A model generated the notes under the pieces. It worked only from the letters and a program-made list of their open reading frames with translations, made no database searches and was not told where the DNA came from. A DNA stretch of 64,000 nt from Amycolatopsis tolypomycina (GTDB lineage: Bacteria; Actinomycetota; Actinomycetes; Mycobacteriales; Pseudonocardiaceae). The position numbers were made by a program, and so were the translations under genes. The stretch lies in contig NZ_FNSO01000003.1 of the NCBI RefSeq assembly GCF_900105945.1, positions 806,001 through 870,000 on the forward strand, in the 5' to 3' direction. How positions within the stretch are numbered: position 1 is the stretch's first letter; each line of letters starts with the position of its first letter. Of the stretch, positions 1-8,425 are shown piece by piece.

Positions 1-762
1 ATCGTCGTTGCGGACGACGCCTCCTGGGCCATTGCCTGGGTGCGGATGTTCGCGCCTGGCCTGCGGAAGCTCGGACTGCCTGGCGCACGGATCGAGGCCG
101 ATCTGCGGATCACCGGCCGCGGCACCGACACCCACCTCGCCGCCAAAGCCCTGCTCACCATCGCCGGGCTACTGACCCCGTGGCTCCTGCAAGCCCTCCT
201 CGCCCTCGGTGAACTCTCGCTGGACGTCGAGGTTCCGCTGCTGGCCGGGCTGGTACTCGCCGCCCTGGGGTTCCTGACCCCTGATCTCGACGTCCGCGCC
301 AAGGCCACCCGGCTGCGGCGCGAGTTCCGCGACGCGCTCTCGGCGTTCCTCGACCTCGTCGGAATCACCCTCGCCGGCGGCGCTGGCGTCGAAGCCGCCC
401 TCGGCGACGCCTCGGCTGTGGGAGCGGGCCCCGCATTCGAGGCGATCCGCCGCGCCCTGCGCACCGCACAGCTGACCCGCACCACCCCGTGGACCACACT
501 GCGCCGGCTCGGCGAGGAACTCGACATCACCGAACTGGCCGAACTCGCCGCATCGATCTCCCTGGCCGGTACCGAAGGCGCCCGCGTCCGTGCCTCGCTG
601 GCCGCGAAAGCCCAAGCCCTGCGCACCCACCAGGTCACCGACGCCGAAACCGACGCCCAGGCCGCCACCGAACGCATGGCCCTACCGGTCACGGTGCTGT
701 TCCTCGGATTCCTGGGATTTATCGCCTACCCCGCGGTGATCCAAGTCCTCAATGGCCTCTGA
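1..762 (+). CDS. TadC-like type II secretion F family membrane protein, 5' partial
   Basis: The frame is open from the first base, so the true start is upstream and 253 residues are visible. It resembles the TadC inner-membrane platform protein of Flp/Tad pilus systems. Hydrophobic segments lie at about residues 50-72, 75-95 and the C-terminal 25 residues (LPVTVLFLGFLGF), flanking a soluble helical T2SSF-like domain containing FRDALSAFLDLV. In the family, TadB and TadC form the membrane platform driven by the TadA ATPase; those genes would lie upstream, outside the window. The next gene is a small pilin-like peptide and TadE-like genes follow, which supports the call. A methionine at base 40 exists but would remove normal family sequence. 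Confidence 0.75.
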   Translation: MVVADDASWAIAWVRMFAPGLRKLGLPGARIEADLRITGRGTDTHLAAKALLTIAGLLTPWLLQALLALGELSLDVEVPLLAGLVLAALGFLTPDLDVRAKATRLRREFRDALSAFLDLVGITLAGGAGVEAALGDASAVGAGPAFEAIRRALRTAQLTRTTPWTTLRRLGEELDITELAELAASISLAGTEGARVRASLAAKAQALRTHQVTDAETDAQAATERMALPVTVLFLGFLGFIAYPAVIQVLNGL

Positions 763-827
763 CCGCTCCGTGTCCCCACCTCGACCCCGCGAAAGGCATT
801 GAACCACAACGGAAAGAAGACACCACC

Positions 828-1025
828 ATGTTGCACCACATCCGGACACTCTGGGAACTGACACGAGCACGCATCACCCTGCTGCGCGCCGAGCCGGAAC
901 GCGGAGAGATCACCACCACGGTCATCGTCACCGCCCTGATGGCCATCGCCGCGATCGCCATCATCGCGATCATTGTGGCGAAATTGGTCCAAAAGGCGGA
1001 ATCCATCGACCTCGGGCTGGGCTGA
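828..1025 (+). CDS. small Flp-pilin-like membrane peptide
   Basis: A 65-residue protein preceded by a purine-rich ribosome site (GGAAAGAAGA, 811-820). A charged N-terminus (LRAEPERGEI) is followed by one hydrophobic helix at about residues 27-50. The G-E junction just before the helix resembles the processing site of class III (Flp) prepilins, which are cut after glycine by a TadV/CpaA-type peptidase. Its position between TadC- and TadE-like genes fits the major pilin of the locus. The match is by architecture and position only; it could instead be a generic small membrane protein of the tad operon. Confidence 0.65.
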   Translation: MLHHIRTLWELTRARITLLRAEPERGEITTTVIVTALMAIAAIAIIAIIVAKLVQKAESIDLGLG

Positions 1026-1026
1026 C

Positions 1027-1470
1027 ATGCTCGGCAGGCCCGCCCGAGTCCCGCGCTTGCCGGCTCGAGTGCGGCGCGCTGTTGCGGGCGATCGGGGATC
1101 GGTGACCGTCGAGCTGGTGATCGCGACGCCATTGCTGCTGCTGGCGCTGCTGACGATCATCCAGTTCGCGCTGTGGTCCCACGCCACCCACGTCGCGCAG
1201 GCCGCCGCGTCCCAGGCGCTGGCGGCGGCTCGCGTGCAGGACGGCAGCAGCAGCGCCGGACACGCCGCGGGGCAGAGGCTGCTCGACGATCTCGCCGCGG
1301 GCCCGCTGCGCGACCCGCAGATCGACCTCACGCGGACCGCGACCTCGGCGACGGTGAGCATCCACGGCGAGGCGACCGCCGTCCTGCCCGGTGTGCACCT
1401 GCCCGTGCACGCCGAAGCCGCTGGGCCCCTGGAGAGGTTTGTCGGCACGCGGGCTGACGCCGTGTCCTGA
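1027..1470 (+). CDS. TadE-like pilus assembly protein
   Basis: A 147-residue protein whose start lies one base past the upstream stop, so translation is probably coupled. After a basic leader it has the TadE signature GDRGSVTVELVIATPLLLLA at residues 21-40, leading into one transmembrane helix to about residue 50. The rest is an extracytoplasmic alanine-rich domain (AAASQALAAARVQ). TadE-like pseudopilins are minor components cut by the prepilin peptidase and needed for Flp pilus assembly. It is one of three such proteins in this locus. Confidence 0.75.
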   Translation: MLGRPARVPRLPARVRRAVAGDRGSVTVELVIATPLLLLALLTIIQFALWSHATHVAQAAASQALAAARVQDGSSSAGHAAGQRLLDDLAAGPLRDPQIDLTRTATSATVSIHGEATAVLPGVHLPVHAEAAGPLERFVGTRADAVS

Positions 1471-1520
1471 GACCCCGTGTTGCGGCAGACATTCGACGCT
1501 TGGCCGAAAGGAAAGACCCG

Positions 1521-2495
1521 ATGACACAGCAAGAACTGCGCACGACAGGGTCACCGGTGCAGGCAGCCATGTTTCCGGACGGGCCGGATTCGGTGCTGCG
1601 CAACCCCGATGTCTCCGAGACGCAATGGCACCGGGAACTTGTCCGCGCCGCGGTGTATCCGTGGCTCTTCCTCACCGAACTCGCCGGGATTCTGCTGCTC
1701 GTGCTCGCCGGGGTGCTCGGCGACGGTGTCGCCTCGGTGCTCGCGCTGAGCGCGGGAATCCTGACCGTGAGCGGGAGCGTGCTGGCCGGCTGGCATCGTG
1801 CCAGCCGCATCGAGTCCGACCACCGGCACGGCCCGGCGCGTCCCTGTCGTCTGGACCGGGTGCGGGGAGAGTTCTTTCTCCGTAGCCGCGACTTCAGCGG
1901 CCTCGGCACCGCGAGTGTGGCGGCACGGACGCTGTTCGCCGGCGTGGACGAGCTCTACCGCAGCCCGGCTCGCGACTGGATCGACCCGGCGCTGTGCGCC
2001 GAGGTGCATCGGGTGGCGTGGCAGGCGTTGTGCTGCCTGGACCGCACACGCGGCGCCCGCGGGCTCGCCGTGGAACTCGCCGCCGACCCCGATTCCGCGG
2101 TCGGCGACCTGGCCGTCGCGGCGCGCCACGCCGTGACCGCCATCGACGATGCGCTGGATGAGGTCGTGGGCCACATCCACGGCTGCCTGGTGCTGACTCG
2201 CGCCTGGGAGGCAAAACTGCGGCACACCGACCTCACCGCCCGGGCCGAACACACGCTCGCCGGCCTTCCCGGGCCCGACCAGCTGCGGCGACTGTCCGAG
2301 GCCGCCGAAGCACTGCCCCAAGCCGTGTTCGCCTACATCACCGCGGCCCGCGACGTCACCGACGCCGGACCATTCCCCTGGGAACAGCCCACCCGGTCCC
2401 GGCCGCGCCGTAGCCGGGCCCTCCGGTCCCGCCTCGGCACACCGTTCGCGAGGACGCCAGCCGGACATCCTCGAACCGGCGACGGCCTGCCGTGA
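1521..2495 (+). CDS. membrane protein of the tad locus, unknown function
   Basis: A 324-residue protein; the ATG at 1521 is chosen because AAAGGAAAG precedes it. Two adjacent hydrophobic segments near residues 47-92 ([19 protein letters not shown] and a second stretch) form a hairpin in the membrane. The remainder is a helical cytoplasmic domain rich in alanine and leucine, ending in a basic proline-rich tail. I do not recognise the family. It lies between two TadE-like genes, and its stop overlaps the next GTG start, so it is probably co-translated with the pilus genes. Confidence 0.65.
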   Translation: MTQQELRTTGSPVQAAMFPDGPDSVLRNPDVSETQWHRELVRAAVYPWLFLTELAGILLLVLAGVLGDGVASVLALSAGILTVSGSVLAGWHRASRIESDHRHGPARPCRLDRVRGEFFLRSRDFSGLGTASVAARTLFAGVDELYRSPARDWIDPALCAEVHRVAWQALCCLDRTRGARGLAVELAADPDSAVGDLAVAARHAVTAIDDALDEVVGHIHGCLVLTRAWEAKLRHTDLTARAEHTLAGLPGPDQLRRLSEAAEALPQAVFAYITAARDVTDAGPFPWEQPTRSRPRRSRALRSRLGTPFARTPAGHPRTGDGLP

Positions 2496-2956
2496 CCGCA
2501 GCGGCACCAGCGCAGACGTCGCGGCACCGGTGGTGGGCCGGCGACCGCGGTTCGGTGACGGCCGAGGCCGTGCTGCTCACCCCGATTCTGGTGCTGCTGC
2601 TGGTGTTCATCGCGGTCGTGATCCATCGCGGTGTCGACGCCCGGCTGCGCCTCGACGACGTCGCGCACCAGGCCGCGCGCGCCGCCAGCCTGCAACGCAC
2701 CACCACCGCGGCAACCACAGCCGCCCGCGACACGGCCACGTCCGCGCTCACGCAGGCCGGGATCGCCTGCCACGGCGTGTCGACCAGCACCACGACGACG
2801 GCCACCCCGGGCGGGACGGTCATCGTCGTCGTGGCATGCACCGTCGATGTCGGCCAGGCCCTGCTGCTCGGCGTGGCGAGCCGGACCCTGCAGGCCACTG
2901 CGACCGAAGTCATCGACACCTACCGATCCGAAGCCCAGCCCGGACAGTCCCGATGA
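2492..2956 (+). CDS. TadE/TadG-like pilus assembly protein
   Basis: A 154-residue protein beginning at a GTG that overlaps the upstream stop (GTGA). It repeats the TadE signature, [20 protein letters not shown] at residues 17-36, followed by a transmembrane helix ([12 protein letters not shown]). The downstream part is threonine-rich and holds two cysteines in the exported part (IACHGV and VVACTV), which could form a disulfide. It is the second TadE-like pseudopilin of the locus. The next gene lies on the opposite strand. Confidence 0.75.
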   Translation: MTAAAPAQTSRHRWWAGDRGSVTAEAVLLTPILVLLLVFIAVVIHRGVDARLRLDDVAHQAARAASLQRTTTAATTAARDTATSALTQAGIACHGVSTSTTTTATPGGTVIVVVACTVDVGQALLLGVASRTLQATATEVIDTYRSEAQPGQSR

Positions 2957-2970
2957 GCGCGTCAGCGCGC

Positions 2971-3486
2971 TTACCCCGCGCCCGCGAGGCAGGCACGGAC
3001 CTGGCGTGCGGTCAGCGTCCGGTGCTCGAGCAGCCCCGCCGCGACGTGGCCGATCTGCGGCCAGTGCCGGTTGATCAGATCCCGCGCGATGTCTGCCCAC
3101 GGGTCGGCCTGTCGGGCGGGGAGCCCGTAGGCCTGGCGCGCCTGCGCGATGAGCGCCAGGTCGTCGTGGCCGCCGTGCAGGTAGGCGTCGAGCGTGATGT
3201 CCTCGGGCGTCAGATCCTCCCGCCGCAGCTCGACCGTGCTGGTGGTGTCGAGGACGTGGCGGGCTTGGGCCAGCGGTCCGGCGTGCGCGACCACCGCGAC
3301 CGAGGACAGGTCCACCGGGCGCGGCCGGACCGCGGTGAACCCGGCTCGTCCGGTGCCTCGGGGACGCAGGGTGACGTAGCGCAGCGCACGGCCCTGCAGC
3401 ACGTAGACGACCGCGTGACCGGCCTCGTGCCAGGCGGTCAACACGTCCTCTCGCGACGGTGTGGACGGATGGGGCGCGTCGGTCAC
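2971..3486 (-). CDS. stand-alone M41-like (FtsH-type) zinc peptidase domain
   Basis: A 171-residue protein from a GTG start. HEAGH at residues 20-24 is the HExxH zinc site in the FtsH/M41 context (AWHEAGHAVVY). A later GGHDDLALIAQAR segment matches where FtsH supplies its third, aspartate ligand. There is no AAA domain and no membrane helix, so this is a soluble peptidase domain only. It lies antisense inside an otherwise plus-strand pilus operon, and its 5' end overlaps the next plus gene by 18 bases. A role in processing pilus or element proteins is inference from position only. Confidence 0.75.
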   Translation of the reverse strand: MTDAPHPSTPSREDVLTAWHEAGHAVVYVLQGRALRYVTLRPRGTGRAGFTAVRPRPVDLSSVAVVAHAGPLAQARHVLDTTSTVELRREDLTPEDITLDAYLHGGHDDLALIAQARQAYGLPARQADPWADIARDLINRHWPQIGHVAAGLLEHRTLTARQVRACLAGAG

Positions 3487-3975
3487 ACCGGACAGTCTGC
3501 TCGACCGCCTGGCGCATCCTGCCGGGGCCCGCGCGGCTCGTCTGGGTGGCGCGCGCGGGTCTGGTGGCGGGCCGAGGACGGACGGGTCTCGGCATTCGTC
3601 GTCGTCTTGCTGATCGGCATCCTCGCTCTCGCCGGTCTGGGCCTGGACGGCGGGCTCGCGTTGGCGGCGAAAGTCCGGGTCACCGGCCAGGCGGAGTCTG
3701 CGGCCCGCGCCGGCGCCCAGGCGATCGACCTCGGCCTCTACCGCGCCACCGGTCGGCTCCGGCTCCGTCCCGCGCAGGCCGACGCGCTCGCCCGCGGCTA
3801 CCTCGCCGGGATCGGCGCCACCGGCACCGTCACCGTCGCCGGCGACACCGTGACCGTCACCGTCACGACCGCCCAGCCGACCCAGCTGCTCTCGCTGATC
3901 GGCGTGCGCCAGATCCGCGCGCACGGCACCGGATCCGCCCACCCGCAACTCGGCGTGTCCGGCCTCGAGCGCTGA
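3469..3975 (+). CDS. TadG-like/pilus assembly membrane protein
   Basis: About 168 residues. The ATG at 3469 is the most likely start, though no strong ribosome site is evident and the first 40 residues are low-complexity basic sequence. After DGRVSAFVVVLLIGILALAG comes one transmembrane helix, then an exported domain ending in HPQLGVSG. The layout (basic leader, G-V-S-A before the helix, small exported domain) is that of TadE/TadG-type proteins in actinobacterial Flp loci. The start overlaps the antisense M41-like gene. Confidence 0.6.
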   Translation: MGRVGHTGQSARPPGASCRGPRGSSGWRARVWWRAEDGRVSAFVVVLLIGILALAGLGLDGGLALAAKVRVTGQAESAARAGAQAIDLGLYRATGRLRLRPAQADALARGYLAGIGATGTVTVAGDTVTVTVTTAQPTQLLSLIGVRQIRAHGTGSAHPQLGVSGLER

Positions 3976-4014
3976 CCCGCAGGCAGAACCCCAGCAAGGA
4001 GAAGGGAAACCGGC

Positions 4015-4446
4015 ATGGTCACATCGGACGAGGAGATCACCCGCCGCCTCACCGAAACCGACACCGCGCGTAGCGCCCGCCGGCAGCAGGCGGCCACCAT
4101 CGTGGGCGAGCTGGCCCGCCGGCACACCGAGCTGGCCGGGACACTCGCCGAGCTCGAACGAGAGCTCGGCGAGGCGTTGACCGCGGCCGGCGACGTCATC
4201 GACATTCCCGAGCTGTCCGCGGTCACCGACGTCGCCGCCGACGACCTGACGCGCTGGCGCGACCAGGCGGCCAAGCCCGCCCGCAGCGGCAAGCGCAAGC
4301 GCCCTAACACCAGAGGTGACACCACCGGCTCCACCAAGCAGACGGCAACCGCGCCGCGCGCCGCCCGACGGGTCGCACCGGCACCGCCGGACGCGGTCCA
4401 GCCCGTCGGCAGCGCGTCGGCCGCGGCCGGCGTGGGGAGCAGCTGA
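4015..4446 (+). CDS. coiled-coil/basic-tail protein, unknown function
   Basis: A 143-residue soluble protein behind a strong ribosome site (AAGGAGAAGGG). Residues 5-60 are predicted helical with heptad-like leucines and alternating charge (ELAGTLAELERELGEAL). Residues 85-130 are a lysine/arginine/threonine-rich disordered tail. I do not recognise the family. It could bind nucleic acid or link pilus and regulatory proteins, but nothing specific is shown. Its stop overlaps the start of the LysM-BTAD gene by one base, implying coupled translation. Confidence 0.6.
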   Translation: MVTSDEEITRRLTETDTARSARRQQAATIVGELARRHTELAGTLAELERELGEALTAAGDVIDIPELSAVTDVAADDLTRWRDQAAKPARSGKRKRPNTRGDTTGSTKQTATAPRAARRVAPAPPDAVQPVGSASAAAGVGSS

Positions 4447-7445
4447 TGACCGCGCCGTCCGGCTGCACGCGGATCGTTCGCACCGCACGGCTTGTCGGCC
4501 GGCTGGTGCGCGGGCTGCTCGCGGCTACGCTGCTGGCCGCCCTGGTGGCCGGGCTTCCCGCCGCACTGATCGTCGGCGTGGGCTGGCCCCTGCCGGCCCA
4601 CGTCCCGAGCCTGGATGAGGTCGGCGCCGTGCTGATGGCGCCGATGTCGGCGCATGTCCTGCTCGACACGCTCGCGTGCCTGGCCTGGCTGCTGTGGCTG
4701 GCATTCGTCGTCGACGTCGCTGGCTGCGCCGTCGACGTCGCCCGGGGTGCCCGGTGGGCGCACCTGCGGCGGCAGCGTGGGCCGGTGCGACGGATCGCGG
4801 CCGGGCTCGTCGGCGCCGTGTTGATCGCCGTGCTGGGCCGTACCGCCACCGCCGCACCCGCCGTGCCTACGGGCGCAGCACGCCCCGGCGGGAACACCTC
4901 GCTCGTCGCGACTGCGCCCAACAAGACCGTGCCGACCACCGTCATGCCGATCGCAGGTGAGCACACCGGGATGCCGCTGACTGAGCACCGGGCATCGGCC
5001 GAGCCAGGAACCGAACGTGTCCGGCCGCCGGAGGACGGGGTGTACGACTCGCTGTGGCGGGTCGCGCAGCGCTGCCTGGGCGACGGGGACCGGTGGCCGG
5101 AGATCTGGGCCCTCAATGAGGGCAGCACGCAGCCGGGCGGGCGGGTGCTGACCAACCCGAACCTGATCCATCCCGGCGACCGTCTCCGCCTCCCCGGGAG
5201 CGGCTCGCCCGCAGCCCCCGCGGTAGCGCCGCGGCCCGCGCCGGCCAATTCGCCGTCACCCGCGACCGAGCCCGCGCCGCCGACGCCCAGCACCACCGCG
5301 CCACCGCCTGCCGAACCGCCCTCGCCCGCCGCGCCGACTAGCGCCCCTACGGCGGGCGAGCCCGCCGCCGGGGCGGCGTCGTGGGATGGCGGCGAGGTGT
5401 TCGTCAGCCTAGGCCTGGCCGCGGCCGTCAGCGCGCTGCTGCTGCTCGCTCGGCGTCGCCGCCACGCCCGCTACCAGCCCGGCAGCGGCCGCCGCCACGA
5501 CGACCTGCCGGTCGCGCCCGTGGTGTATCAGCTGCGGCTGGCCCACCTGCGCGCCCAGCACCACGACGATGACGCCGACTTGGACACCGAGCCCGACGCC
5601 GAGCCGCAGGCCGAGACCGGCCACGTGCTCGACGACCCTGCCGCACGCGAGCACCGCCACAAAACAGCTCAGGTCACCGCGGCCCCCGGCGACGCAGCCC
5701 AGCTGCGTGTGCTCGCGCCTCGTATCCGGCGGGTGGTCGCCGGGCGGCCTGGCAGCGGAGGGGCGGCATCGACAGCGGTGGTGGACATCGCGCTCGACGC
5801 GACCGCCTCCGGCGTCGACGGCGCGACGACCAACGCCGCAGCCGGTGGGGGAGTGCGGGTTGCTCTCGATCTGGCCCGCGTCCACGGCCTCGGCCTCGTC
5901 GGGCCCGGCGGCTACGCCGCGGCCCGCGCGCTGCTGCTCACGATCATCACCGCGCCGAGGAGCGGGCCGGCGCCGCGGGTGCTCGTACCCGACGATGACC
6001 TGGCGCGCCTGCTGGGCGTGCCGGTGCCCGCCACCGGCCTCCCGGACACCGTCACCGTCGTGGCCGACCTCAACACCGCGCTCGCCACCCTCGGAATGCC
6101 GGATACCGCAGCGCCACGGCCCGCCGTTCTGGTCGCGGCACCACCCACTGAACCGGACCGGCAGGCGAGGCTGCAGCAGCTGCTAGACAACGGCGCCCAG
6201 CACGGGCTCAGCGCGCTGCTGCTGGGCCAATGGCGCGCCGGCGTGACCGCCTACGTCACCGCCCGCGGCGTCATCTCTGCGACCGACCCAGGTGTCGGTG
6301 AACCCCTGCGCGGCACCCGCGCCTTCACCCTGCCCGAGACCGCCACACGCGACCTGCTTGCTTTCCTGCACGCCACTCAGCCCGAGGAGGCTGCCCACGG
6401 CGAACCCGGCGCCGGGCCCGACTATGACGCGGCGGCGACTCTGCCCACGCAGCACCCGACGGCGACGCCGCCGAAGGCCGCACCCGCCCATCCCGACAAC
6501 TCGCCGGCTGTCTCCGCGCGTCTGGAAATCACCTCAGGTCCGGCCGTAGCGGAACCATCGCCTGCCGCGTCCGGGGAAACCGGCGGCGACCCGCGCCCGC
6601 TGCCGCAGCCGGCCGACGACACGGAGCCGGGAACACCCGCACCGCTCGCCTTGACGGTGTTCGGCGCCCCCGCCCTGCGCTGGCGGCCCGAACCCGGACG
6701 GTCCGGGCGCGAGCCGCAGGACCTGTCCGGCGTGCTGAGCAGCCGGCCTGTCGAATTGCTGGTGTTTCTGGCCGTGCACCCCGGCGGGGTGTCCCGGGAC
6801 GCGATCATCGACGCGCTCTGGCCCGGCGAACCACCCCGCAACCCCGCCAGCGTGCTGCGCACCATCCTCTCGCGAATCCGCCGCGCCCTCGACACCGCCA
6901 CCCACGGCGCCGCCGGCGACCTGGTCCATGCCGAGCACGGCCAGTACCAGCTCGCCCCCGCGGTCGTGGACGTGGACTACTGGGACTTCGCCGACGCCGT
7001 CACCCGCCGCCGCACCGCCACCACAGCCGAGGCGCGCACCGACGCCTACGAGGCGATCGTGGCCCACTACGGCGGCCCCCTCGCCGACGGCCTGGACTCC
7101 GACTGGCTGGTCGCAGCGCGGGAAGCGACGCGCCGCGACGCCCTCGACGCCGTGGCCGCGCTCGCCCGAGCCCGCGTCGAGACCGACCCGGACCACACCC
7201 TGGATCTGCTGGAGACCGCCCGCGCGTTCGACCCGCACAACGAACTGCTCTACCGCGACATCATGCGCCTGCAGCACGCCCTCGGCCGGCACGACACCAT
7301 CTCCCGCACCCTGACCCTTCTCCAGACCCGGCTCGCCGAAATCGACGCCACACCGACCGCCGGCACCATCGACCTCGCCGAGCGGCTGCGCGCCCGCAAT
7401 ACCGGAATCCCCGTCGATGACATCACCCGATCCACGGCGTCATGA
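4446..7445 (+). CDS. membrane LysM-BTAD protein
   Basis: A 999-residue multidomain protein. Three hydrophobic segments lie in about residues 10-135. A LysM-like domain follows near residues 198-245 (YDSLWRVAQRCLGDGDRWPE, ending IHPGDRLRLPG). After a proline/alanine linker comes another helix near 318-337. A variable cytoplasmic region leads to a C-terminal winged helix (from about 735, LTVFGAPALRW) and a bacterial transcriptional activator domain to the end, as in SARP/AfsR-type proteins. Such LysM-BTAD fusions accompany Tad-like loci in actinobacteria. LysM could sense or bind peptidoglycan while the BTAD end acts inside; that signalling role is inference. Confidence 0.8.
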   Translation: MTAPSGCTRIVRTARLVGRLVRGLLAATLLAALVAGLPAALIVGVGWPLPAHVPSLDEVGAVLMAPMSAHVLLDTLACLAWLLWLAFVVDVAGCAVDVARGARWAHLRRQRGPVRRIAAGLVGAVLIAVLGRTATAAPAVPTGAARPGGNTSLVATAPNKTVPTTVMPIAGEHTGMPLTEHRASAEPGTERVRPPEDGVYDSLWRVAQRCLGDGDRWPEIWALNEGSTQPGGRVLTNPNLIHPGDRLRLPGSGSPAAPAVAPRPAPANSPSPATEPAPPTPSTTAPPPAEPPSPAAPTSAPTAGEPAAGAASWDGGEVFVSLGLAAAVSALLLLARRRRHARYQPGSGRRHDDLPVAPVVYQLRLAHLRAQHHDDDADLDTEPDAEPQAETGHVLDDPAAREHRHKTAQVTAAPGDAAQLRVLAPRIRRVVAGRPGSGGAASTAVVDIALDATASGVDGATTNAAAGGGVRVALDLARVHGLGLVGPGGYAAARALLLTIITAPRSGPAPRVLVPDDDLARLLGVPVPATGLPDTVTVVADLNTALATLGMPDTAAPRPAVLVAAPPTEPDRQARLQQLLDNGAQHGLSALLLGQWRAGVTAYVTARGVISATDPGVGEPLRGTRAFTLPETATRDLLAFLHATQPEEAAHGEPGAGPDYDAAATLPTQHPTATPPKAAPAHPDNSPAVSARLEITSGPAVAEPSPAASGETGGDPRPLPQPADDTEPGTPAPLALTVFGAPALRWRPEPGRSGREPQDLSGVLSSRPVELLVFLAVHPGGVSRDAIIDALWPGEPPRNPASVLRTILSRIRRALDTATHGAAGDLVHAEHGQYQLAPAVVDVDYWDFADAVTRRRTATTAEARTDAYEAIVAHYGGPLADGLDSDWLVAAREATRRDALDAVAALARARVETDPDHTLDLLETARAFDPHNELLYRDIMRLQHALGRHDTISRTLTLLQTRLAEIDATPTAGTIDLAERLRARNTGIPVDDITRSTAS

Positions 7446-8425
7446 ATGAGCAATCCACCGCACTCGACAACGCCTCGGCCCCACCGTGATCGAGACGTAG
7501 GTTGCACACCACAAAGGCAATCGTGCAGAACAGCGAAATACCTCGATTTCGAACCACGATCTCGTTCGCGCCGATGCTAACGTCGGCTGTGGTGGCACAA
7601 CCGTCGACGGCGAAGAAAAAGAATCTCGTGCACGTAGTCCCGTATTCCACGGCAATGCCGACATTCTCAAGTACCGAGTGGCGTGTGCGGTTGTCGCGCG
7701 CGGCGCGGACACGACGACGTCGTATCCGCACCCACCGCACCGCTCGAGACGCCGACGTCCTGGACACCGGGCATTGCGTCCCCGGATGGCCGCCCGCAGC
7801 CATGGACGCCGTCGCGAACCGCGCCATGTGCGACTGCCGGCCGTGGGGCCGCCCACCCGGCCGATCAGCCTCGCACCCCGGTATCCGACCAAGGCGGATC
7901 CCCCGGTCTCGAACGTCTCCGCAGCTCACACCCCCTGCAGGGGGATCCACCGGTGTCCCAGACTCGCTTGACACCAAGCAGGTAAACACATCAGGCCCGG
8001 CAGCGATGCTATGCGGCTGGCCTAACCGGTTCTCCTGGGCAACTCTGGTGCCTCGCTCGCCTGCTCGCGACCTCCTGTCCTCCTTTTATTTTACTTATCC
8101 TCTGTTTATCTGCAGCTACACTCGTCGCCGGCGTTCCCATTCTGACGGGTTCTGTAATGGCGTGACCTGCGCAAACGTGACCGGAAAATGCATGCTTTCC
8201 GCCGAAAGCTGGCCAAAATTCCCCGAATTTGTTCCGGAAAACTATTGCGTGGCAGTGCGGCATCGAGTTACGTTTGTCGTGTCACCGGGAAAGCGGAAAA
8301 CCAAAATAGGCGACCGCCCCGAATGTGAACCCACAGCGTTTACCGCCCGCCGCGCCATTGTTAAAAAAGGCGCCTTCCGTGAATCCACCCGATGTCGCCC
8401 GCACATTCCGCGAAAGGAACTGCCG
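7446..8425. other. A/T-rich non-coding region
   Basis: About 980 bases without a credible gene. Open frames exist on both strands, but their products are low-complexity and show no codon bias. Composition drops well below the surroundings, notably at 8085-8125 (TTTTATTTTACTTATCC) and 8150-8380. A perfect 14-base palindrome sits at 7931-7944, and CGGAAAA occurs at 8182, 8235 and 8294. The stretch probably holds the promoter of the ATPase-VWA operon; an origin, transfer site or element boundary is possible but not shown. Confidence 0.5.
7931..7944. repeat. perfect 14-base palindrome
   Basis: CCCCCTGCAGGGGG is its own reverse complement. It lies in the A/T-rich gap between the LysM-BTAD gene and the ATPase-VWA operon, so it may be a protein-binding site or part of a terminator. 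No T-run follows it. Confidence 0.5.

Noticed and set aside
7502..8425. Long plus-strand frame running into the ATPase gene
   Set aside because: The translated stretch has no codon bias and no domain, while the ATG at 8426 has a good ribosome site and begins family-like sequence.
7446..8425. Possible tRNA or attachment site in the A/T-rich gap
   Set aside because: No cloverleaf, no T-loop consensus, and no 15-base repeat shared with 41258-41490 was seen by eye.
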